Shown here: positions 7,331-12,440 of the stretch, one piece after another
How positions within the stretch are numbered: the first letter of the stretch is position 1
Layout: every line of letters starts with the position of its first letter
Source of the DNA: Muribaculaceae bacterium
GTDB taxonomy: Bacteria; Bacteroidota; Bacteroidia; Bacteroidales; Muribaculaceae
Direction: 5' to 3'
NCBI GenBank assembly: GCA_024400895.1
Contig: JAKSMA010000046.1
Coordinates: 1 to 12,440, forward strand
DNA: 12,440 bases
The notes under the pieces: model-generated
Database searches by the model: none
What the model was told of the DNA's origin: nothing
The model's input: only the letters and a program-made list of their open reading frames with translations
Program-made: the position numbers and the translations under genes

Positions 7331-7370
7331 AACTAAATGAGGGTACCAACTGGCACCCTCATTTAGTTTA
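7331..7370. terminator. Strong bidirectional terminator between convergent genes
   Basis: The arms at 7331-7344 and 7355-7368 (AACTAAATGAGGGT and its exact complement) form a 14-bp stem. One A-C mismatch, two further C-G pairs and an AACT tetraloop lie inside. The plus-strand right arm ends in AGTTTAT, and the minus-strand arm ends in AGTTATAT. It lies 15 bases after the prolyl oligopeptidase stop and about 20 bases after the ettA stop read from the other strand, so it can serve both transcripts. Confidence 0.8.
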
Positions 7371-7390
7371 TCTATTCTATGATGAATTAT

Positions 7391-8779
7391 TTATTCGTCG
7401 AATTTGCGATAGCGGATTCGTTTTGGTTCTTCAATACCCAAACGTTTTGCCTTATTCACTTCATAATCTGAATAGTTGCCGTCGAAGAAGAATACATTGC
7501 CGTCACCTTCAAAAGCGAGGATATGCGTACAGATTCTGTCTAGGAACCAGCGGTCGTGACTGATGACTACAGCGCAGCCAGCAAATGCTTCCAAACCTTC
7601 CTCAAGTGCACGAAGTGTGTTCACGTCAATGTCGTTGGTAGGTTCATCGAGTAAGAGCACATTACCTTCTTGTTTGAGCGCAAGGGCTAATTGCAGGCGA
7701 TTGCGTTCACCACCCGAAAGTACTGCACATTTTTTTTCTTGATCTGCACCTGCAAAATCGAATCGGCTGAGATATGCGCGAGCATTGATTTCGCGTCCAC
7801 CCATTCGCATTAATTCATTGCCTTGGCTCACCACTTCATACACGCTCTTTGTTGGATCTATGTCCTTATGCTGTTGGTCAACATAAGCCAACTTCACTGT
7901 TTCGCCGACAGAGAATGAACCTGTATCAGGCGTTTCAAGTCCCATAATAAGTCGGAATAGGGTAGTCTTACCCACGCCATTAGGACCAATTACACCGATA
8001 ATACCAGCAGGAGGTAGTGTGAATGAAAGGTCCTTATACAAAAGTTTGTCGCCGAATGATTTAGAGATACCTTGTGCTTCAATCACATTGTTGCCCAAGC
8101 GAGGTCCATTTGGAATGAATATTTCCAGATGTTGTTCCTTTTCTTTCTGATCTTCGTTGAGGAGTCGGTCATAAGAATTCAAACGAGCTTTACCCTTTGC
8201 TTGACGGGCTTTTGGAGCCATTCTCACCCATTCCAATTCTCGCTCAAGAGTTTTACGGCGCTTACTTGCCGCTTTTTCTTCTTGAGCCATTCTTTTAGAT
8301 TTTTGGTCGAGCCATGAAGAGTAATTCCCCTTCCATGGAATACCTTCGCCACGGTCGAGTTCAAGAATCCACCCAGCCACATCATCAAGGAAGTAACGGT
8401 CGTGGGTTACTGCAATCACAGTACCTTCGTATTGGTTAAGGTGCTGTTCCAACCAGTCGATACTTTCTGCATCAAGGTGGTTGGTAGGTTCATCGAGCAA
8501 GAGCACATCTGGTTTCTTGAGCAGCAAGCGGCAGAGTGCCACACGGCGTCGTTCACCTCCAGAGAGGTGTTCTGCTTTTTGGTCAGCTGGTGGGCAGTTG
8601 AGGGCTGCCATTGCACGATTGAGTCGGGTGTCAAGATTCCATGCATCGGTAGAATCAAGAATGTTTTGAACTTCAGCTTGTCGAGCAAATAGTTCGTTCA
8701 TCTTGTCCTCGTTTTCATAATATTCTGGGAGCCCAAATTTTTTGTTGATTTCTTCATATTCTTCCAATGCGACGCTCAC
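7391..8779 (-). CDS. ettA: EttA (ABC-F), C-terminal fragment after an in-frame stop
   Basis: This 462-codon frame is most of EttA, the ABC-F ATPase that binds the ribosomal E site and gates translation by energy status. It carries the rest of ABC1: signature LSGGE, Walker B LLLDEPTNHLD and switch VTHDRYFLD (fragment residues 72-132). The linker with the charged arm follows (about 155-215), then ABC2 with Walker A GPNGVGKTT (265-273), LSGGE (354-358), LLLDEPTNDID (375-385) and SHDRWFLD (407-414), and a basic tail ending RKFDE. It lacks the ABC1 Walker A and Q-loop, which are encoded in the same frame upstream at 9085-8783. The apparent start is a GTG three bases after the TAA; it is almost certainly an internal Val codon of the intact gene, though an AAGGGG sequence 8 bases before it could allow reinitiation. 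Fragment 1, TAA and this frame add up to 564 codons, the normal EttA length. Confidence 0.85.
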   Translation of the reverse strand: MSVALEEYEEINKKFGLPEYYENEDKMNELFARQAEVQNILDSTDAWNLDTRLNRAMAALNCPPADQKAEHLSGGERRRVALCRLLLKKPDVLLLDEPTNHLDAESIDWLEQHLNQYEGTVIAVTHDRYFLDDVAGWILELDRGEGIPWKGNYSSWLDQKSKRMAQEEKAASKRRKTLERELEWVRMAPKARQAKGKARLNSYDRLLNEDQKEKEQHLEIFIPNGPRLGNNVIEAQGISKSFGDKLLYKDLSFTLPPAGIIGVIGPNGVGKTTLFRLIMGLETPDTGSFSVGETVKLAYVDQQHKDIDPTKSVYEVVSQGNELMRMGGREINARAYLSRFDFAGADQEKKCAVLSGGERNRLQLALALKQEGNVLLLDEPTNDIDVNTLRALEEGLEAFAGCAVVISHDRWFLDRICTHILAFEGDGNVFFFDGNYSDYEVNKAKRLGIEEPKRIRYRKFDE

Positions 8780-8782
8780 TTC

Positions 8783-8785
8783 TTA
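8783..8785 (-). other. ettA: In-frame TAA interrupting ettA
   Basis: Read on the minus strand, the codons run AAA GAA GGG GTT TAA GAA GTG AGC. The reading frame is the same on both sides, and EttA similarity continues with no gap or overlap, so this is a single nonsense codon and not a frameshift. Relatives as I remember them have Gln here (KEGVQE), so a CAA to TAA change explains it. All other complete genes in the window end in TAA or TGA, so recoding of TAA is not supported. A consensus or sequencing error remains possible. Confidence 0.85.
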
Positions 8786-9085
8786 AACCCCTTCTTTTAC
8801 GAGTTCAAGTACTGTTTTGTTGTCGTCGAGTGGAGGATCTTGTGGAAGGTAGCCCACAGTATAGCCTGGAGCCCACACCACATCACCTTGATAATCGTTG
8901 TCAATACCAGCAATGATTTTGAGCAAAGTTGATTTACCGGCACCATTCAGACCGATAATACCGATTTTTGCTCCGTAGAAAAATGATAGATAAATGTTTT
9001 TTAGGATGGTTTTATTGGTTTGCTTAATAGTTTTGTTCAAACCAACCATCGAAAAGATAATTTTTTTGTCGTCAACAGTTGCCAT
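8783..9085 (-). CDS. ettA: EttA (ABC-F), N-terminal fragment before an in-frame stop
   Basis: This 100-residue frame is the N-terminal part of the ABC-F factor EttA. MATVDDKKIIFSM at the start is typical for Bacteroidales EttA. Walker A GLNGAGKST lies at 45-53 and the Q-loop glutamine in GYLPQDP is Q82. The frame stops at TAA inside the helical segment that follows the Q-loop, before signature and Walker B, so alone it cannot form a working ATPase. Transcribed on the minus strand, it starts 68 bases after the stop of the PatB-like gene, with a candidate TAAATTTG -7 element in the gap, so it probably has its own promoter. Together with the downstream frame it makes a full-length gene with one nonsense codon. 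Confidence 0.85.
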   Translation of the reverse strand: MATVDDKKIIFSMVGLNKTIKQTNKTILKNIYLSFFYGAKIGIIGLNGAGKSTLLKIIAGIDNDYQGDVVWAPGYTVGYLPQDPPLDDNKTVLELVKEGV

Positions 9086-9134
9086 GCTAATTTGTATGGA
9101 TAATTGTTATATAATTTGGCGATTGATATTTTTA

Positions 9135-9142
9135 CAAATTTA
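9135..9142 (-). promoter_or_regulatory. Candidate -7 promoter element of ettA (TAAATTTG)
   Basis: On the minus strand the sequence reads TAAATTTG, an exact TAnnTTTG match and identical to the element before the glycogen operon. It lies about 50 bases before the ettA ATG, inside the 68-base gap after the PatB-like gene. No good -33 TTTG is present at the expected distance, so this is a candidate only. Confidence 0.4.
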
Positions 9143-9153
9143 CAAAAACTATT

Positions 9154-10311
9154 TCAAATTACCTCGGCCATTCTTCGCAATGCTTCGTTTATTCTTTCGC
9201 GTTGAGTTGCCAAGTTGATGCGAATGTAGCCTTCTCCTGTTTTTTCACCGTACATAGTGCCGCTATTCACCCATACATGAGCTTTGTCCAAAAGCATTTT
9301 AGTGAATTCGTCACTACTCATTCCTGATGCTGATATGTCAATCCAGGAGAGGTAGGTGCCTTCAAGTTTTATAACTTGGAATTTAGGGAAGTTTGTCGCA
9401 AAAAATTCTGTCAACAATTTGTAGTTCCCGTTTATATAATTACATAGTTCATCAATCCATTCTCCACTTTCGTTATAAGCAGCCATCAATGCTTCTACGC
9501 CAAATGGATTGACATCACACACTTCATTAATGTTGATAGCTTTGTCTATTTTCTCAAGCCAATCAGGATTACTTGTAACGACATTGGCAATCTGCAAGCC
9601 TGCAATATTGAAAGATTTGCTTGGTGAAATACAACTGATGCATTGATTCTGAAGAACTTCAGAGATGGATGGGAGAGGTGTGTATTCATTTCCTGGCATC
9701 ACGAGCTCGCAATGAATGTCGTCGCTGACAATAATCACATTGTGCTTAATGCAGATTTCTCCCAGTTTTGTCAATTCTTCTTTTGTCCAAACTCTGCCAG
9801 CAGGATTATGGGGATTGCAAAGAATCAGCATTTTTGCTTTTTCGTCTTGTGCCTTTTCTTCTAAATCCTCGTAGTCCATTACATATGTATCGTTAATTCT
9901 TTTGAGGGGATTTTCTACAATATCACATTCATTGTTTCTGATACTTGAGAAAAAACAGTTGTAGTCTGGAGTTTGCAGAATCACTTTATCCCCTGGGGTG
10001 GTAAATGCTTTAATAACTGCAGAAACGGCAGGCACCACACCAATTGTGTAAGTCATCCATTCTCGTTTGAAATGCCAATTGTGTCTTGAGGCAAACCAGT
10101 TTATGGATGCTTGGTAATATTCCTCTGGCACTTTCACATATCCATATACAGGATGTTCTGCTCTGCGTTTAATAGCTTCTTGAATTGGTGGAGCAATTTC
10201 AAAATCCATATCAGCAACCCACAATGGAATAATGTCGCTATCATTATCCACAGCCCATTTATATGAGTTTGTGTTCTTGCGTTCAATAGTTTTGTCGAAG
10301 TTGTATTTCAT
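9154..10311 (-). CDS. patB: PatB/MalY-type PLP-dependent C-S lyase (cystathionine beta-lyase-like aminotransferase, class I/II fold)
   Basis: This 385-residue fold-type I PLP enzyme of the MalY/PatB group is expected to beta-eliminate cystathionine or other cysteine S-conjugates to pyruvate, ammonia and a thiol. PLWVADMDF (29-37) is the hallmark N-terminal motif of the group. NPHNPAG (166-172) and SDDIH (196-200) hold cofactor-binding Asn/Asp residues, SPSKSFNIAGLQ (229-240) holds the Schiff-base Lys232, and IRIN (363-366) holds the substrate carboxylate-binding Arg364. Length matches the family (about 385-390). It is cytoplasmic, with no signal peptide. Its ATG overlaps the stop of the DUF3737 gene by one base (TAATG), so translation is coupled, and a MATE exporter lies further upstream in the same unit. 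The pairing with an exporter suggests handling of a small sulfur compound, but the substrate is not readable from sequence. The symbol is by family and not by proven orthology. Confidence 0.9.
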   Translation of the reverse strand: MKYNFDKTIERKNTNSYKWAVDNDSDIIPLWVADMDFEIAPPIQEAIKRRAEHPVYGYVKVPEEYYQASINWFASRHNWHFKREWMTYTIGVVPAVSAVIKAFTTPGDKVILQTPDYNCFFSSIRNNECDIVENPLKRINDTYVMDYEDLEEKAQDEKAKMLILCNPHNPAGRVWTKEELTKLGEICIKHNVIIVSDDIHCELVMPGNEYTPLPSISEVLQNQCISCISPSKSFNIAGLQIANVVTSNPDWLEKIDKAININEVCDVNPFGVEALMAAYNESGEWIDELCNYINGNYKLLTEFFATNFPKFQVIKLEGTYLSWIDISASGMSSDEFTKMLLDKAHVWVNSGTMYGEKTGEGYIRINLATQRERINEALRRMAEVI

Positions 10312-11153
10312 TATCTTGTTTTAATGATGCAGTTTGCAGGTTGTTTTATATTTTCGTCAATAGTGATGCTGCCAATCTCATCGGCAATGATTAGACCACT
10401 TGTTGGATTTTTAATATTAGTGATTCTTCCATTGATTTGAGCGTCAACAGTAGAATATTCAAATGCACGATCACAGTCGTTCCCAAATGTGCAATCGACA
10501 AGTTTTAAATTCTCGGCATAGCAGAGTGGTTGTTCGCCAGTGATGTGGCATCTTACAAGTGTCATGTTCTTTGAATGCCATCCAAGGTATTCACCATTGA
10601 GCTCTGAGTCATAAATTGTCACATTTTCTGTTTCCCAGAATGCGTCCTTGGTTGTGATTTTTGCATGATGAAGTTCTACATTCTTCACATATTGGAATAC
10701 ATATTTGCTATCAGATACGAGGTTTTCAATCTTGATGTTCTTGCTACCCATAAATGGATATGTGCCCTCGTGAAGAGTGAGATTTGTGGCTTCAAGACCA
10801 TTGATATTCCAGAATGTTTCATCGGCATCATTTATGGTGACATCACGGAGTGTCAGATTTGTCATTTCTCTAAACAACTTTGGCGCATTGATGATGCAAT
10901 GTTCCATTATCATGTCGTTGGAATACCATATAGCAGAACGGGATTCTGGAGCAAAATAGCATTTTGAGATTAAGCTTTTTTCTACATGCCAAAGCGGATA
11001 TTTGCCAGCAAAGTGACAGTCGACAGCTTCTATATTACTGCATTCTTTCAATGCAGATTCGCCTTCGCCAATTGTGACTTTTTCCAAACGTAGGTTATGT
11101 GATTCAAAGAGTGGACGCTCTCCTTCAAATTTTTCATTATTTATGGTCTTCAT
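10311..11153 (-). CDS. DUF3737 family protein, predicted right-handed beta-helix
   Basis: I recognise this 280-residue protein as the DUF3737 family (function unknown). It has no signal peptide, membrane segment or catalytic motif. From about residue 33 to 245 it consists of short strands repeating every 19-21 residues, of the kind xxIxIxxCxFxG, as expected of a single-stranded right-handed beta-helix. An aromatic residue recurs at the same place in each coil: W55, W76, F94, W115, F134, F153, W173, W192, Y212. Cysteines also recur on strand edges (C46, C65, C86, C202, C221). The ATG is 8 bases after the MATE stop and the TAA overlaps the PatB-like ATG, so all three are co-translated. That placement suggests a partner or scaffold for the C-S lyase or a sensor of its substrate, which is inference only. 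Confidence 0.85.
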   Translation of the reverse strand: MKTINNEKFEGERPLFESHNLRLEKVTIGEGESALKECSNIEAVDCHFAGKYPLWHVEKSLISKCYFAPESRSAIWYSNDMIMEHCIINAPKLFREMTNLTLRDVTINDADETFWNINGLEATNLTLHEGTYPFMGSKNIKIENLVSDSKYVFQYVKNVELHHAKITTKDAFWETENVTIYDSELNGEYLGWHSKNMTLVRCHITGEQPLCYAENLKLVDCTFGNDCDRAFEYSTVDAQINGRITNIKNPTSGLIIADEIGSITIDENIKQPANCIIKTR

Positions 11154-11161
11154 ATGCTTTC

Positions 11162-12440
11162 TTAATTACTGTTTAGTGATTTTTTGATTTTAATCCATTT
11201 TCCAGAACATAGTCTTAGTAAGTACATTGAGCCTCTAAATATGAGCTCAATGCACATAGCAAGCCAAACGCCTTTTAATCCCATGGTAGGTGCAAGAATG
11301 GCTGACAGCGTGAGTCTTACGCCCCACATGCTTGTCAAGTTGATTCCACAAGGTATGAGGGTGTCGCCAGCACCAACAAATACTCCATACGACACGATTG
11401 ATGCAGCAAAAAAGGGCTCCGCAAAAGCTTCTATACGAAGTGCTTCGGCTCCTTGTTCAATAATGTCGGGTACTGGCGTGAGAAAACTCATCATTAATGG
11501 TGCAAACGCGTAGAGTAAAATACCCATAACAGCCATAATCACGATGCCCATAATTACTGTGATAGTGGCAAATTGCTTTGCTAATTTCTGCCTTGCTGCA
11601 CCTATACTTTGGCCTACAAGGGTGGTTGCGGCATCGGCAATGCCATATCCTGGCATATAGCAGATGCTTTCTGCTGTTACGGCAAATGAATTTGCTGCGA
11701 GTGAAATGCTTCCGAGTGGAGCTACTATTGCTGTAATGATAATTTGGGCAGAACACATGAACAAGTGCTGTAATCCCATGGGGCATCCAATTCTGAATGC
11801 TTTGTTAATACAGACCCTTGTTGGGGAGAATGAACCTTTATCTTGCGTGAGCTTTAATTCTTTTGATTTAAAGCATGCATAATACATCATACAGATTGAT
11901 GTGATCACTACTGCTATTATTGTTCCTATTGCTGCACCTTTCACTCGCATACCTGCACCAGGAATAGTTATGGCTATACCAAATAACTGAATATCGTGAG
12001 TAGGGAAGATGAACAAATAGTTGAATATGATGTCTAACACACACATCATTATATTCAATGTACTTGGAATTTTGATGTTTCCGCTGCACCTGAGCATGCC
12101 ACCTCCGAGCATATTTAACGACAATAGTGGTATACAAGCACTAAAAAGGAGAAAATAGATGTTCGCATTGTTTCTGATATCATCACTTCCTCTCAGCCAA
12201 ATAGGGAGATATCCGCTGATAATGATTCCTATGGATGCCAGGATTACTGAAAATATTATAATGCAGGTAATTGATTGGCGGAAAACGTCGCGTGCTTCTT
12301 TGTTTTTCTTTGCGCCGATTAGGTGCGCTACCTGTACACTGAAGCCCGATGTTGCAGCATTACATATCCCACTAAATAGCCAAGTTGAAGCCGCCACTAA
12401 CCCAATGGATGCAGAATCATTAGCGCCTAATTGTCCAACC
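11162..12440 (-). CDS. MATE family multidrug/small-molecule exporter, 5' end outside window
   Basis: This is a partial multi-pass inner-membrane antiporter of the MATE (NorM/DinF-like) family, which exports organic cations or other small molecules using Na+ or H+. The reading frame is open through to the window edge: VGQLGANDSASIGL precedes the GTG at 12395-12397, which is an internal Val and not the start. About 425 residues are visible; a full family member has roughly 450, so only some 30-40 N-terminal residues are missing. The two-fold repeat is visible in SGFSVQVAHLIGA in the N-half and DAATTLVGQSIGA in the C-half, with about eleven hydrophobic segments. It is the first visible gene of a tight unit: DUF3737 follows after 8 bases and the PatB-like lyase after that. 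The operon promoter lies outside. Family assignment is firm; substrate unknown. Confidence 0.92.
   Translation of the reverse strand, partial: VGQLGANDSASIGLVAASTWLFSGICNAATSGFSVQVAHLIGAKKNKEARDVFRQSITCIIIFSVILASIGIIISGYLPIWLRGSDDIRNNANIYFLLFSACIPLLSLNMLGGGMLRCSGNIKIPSTLNIMMCVLDIIFNYLFIFPTHDIQLFGIAITIPGAGMRVKGAAIGTIIAVVITSICMMYYACFKSKELKLTQDKGSFSPTRVCINKAFRIGCPMGLQHLFMCSAQIIITAIVAPLGSISLAANSFAVTAESICYMPGYGIADAATTLVGQSIGAARQKLAKQFATITVIMGIVIMAVMGILLYAFAPLMMSFLTPVPDIIEQGAEALRIEAFAEPFFAASIVSYGVFVGAGDTLIPCGINLTSMWGVRLTLSAILAPTMGLKGVWLAMCIELIFRGSMYLLRLCSGKWIKIKKSLNSN

Noticed and set aside
8783..8785. Reassignment of TAA to glutamine
   Set aside because: The debranching, glycosyltransferase, GH57, peptidase, DUF3737 and MATE genes all end at TAA exactly where their families end, so TAA is an ordinary stop in this genome.
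7391..9085. EttA as two genuinely separate subunit genes
   Set aside because: The break falls within the first ABC domain, between Q-loop and signature, with no domain boundary and no spacing. A single nonsense codon explains it better.
12395..12397. GTG as the start of the MATE gene
   Set aside because: The frame continues to the window edge and the 14 residues before it (VGQLGAND...) match the MATE family, so it is an internal Val.

Overview
The window looks like a chromosomal segment of a Bacteroidota gut-type bacterium, most likely order Bacteroidales (Bacteroides/Prevotella/Muribaculaceae relatives). This rests on the AT-rich sequence, the absence of Shine-Dalgarno sites before most starts, -7 promoter elements of the TAnnTTTG type, and the protein set, which closely resembles Bacteroidales proteins. 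All complete genes end in TAA or TGA, so the standard code applies. I see no tRNA, rRNA, CRISPR array, insertion sequence or phage gene.

Layout. Bases 1-387 hold no convincing gene. They carry a hairpin built from two TTGGWCCAA palindromes, a 9-base tandem repeat, and a TAAATTTG promoter element. Bases 388-5085 (+ strand) are a three-gene glycogen / alpha-glucan operon: a glycogen debranching enzyme (amylo-alpha-1,6-glucosidase), a glycogen synthase-like glycosyltransferase, and a GH57 alpha-amylase-like protein with a coiled coil and a lysine-rich tail. A hairpin terminator follows. Bases 5207-7315 (+) encode a secreted prolyl oligopeptidase of family S9A. A strong, probably bidirectional hairpin separates it from the convergent minus-strand genes.

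On the minus strand, 9085 down to 7391 is the ABC-F translation factor ettA, broken by one in-frame TAA where a Gln codon is expected. Upstream of it is a compact unit read from 12440 down to 9154: a MATE-family exporter (5' end outside the window), a DUF3737 beta-helix protein 8 bases later, and a PatB/MalY-type PLP-dependent C-S lyase whose start overlaps the DUF3737 stop by one base.

How the genes work together. The first operon would build (synthase) and dismantle (debranching enzyme, possibly the GH57 protein) an intracellular alpha-glucan store. The MATE-DUF3737-PatB unit looks like a co-translated set joining a C-S lyase to an exporter; its substrate is unknown. The points most worth a second look are the nonsense codon in ettA, the Asn in place of the GH57 acid/base Asp together with the histone-like tail, and the DUF3737 protein with its aromatic ladder in this operon.
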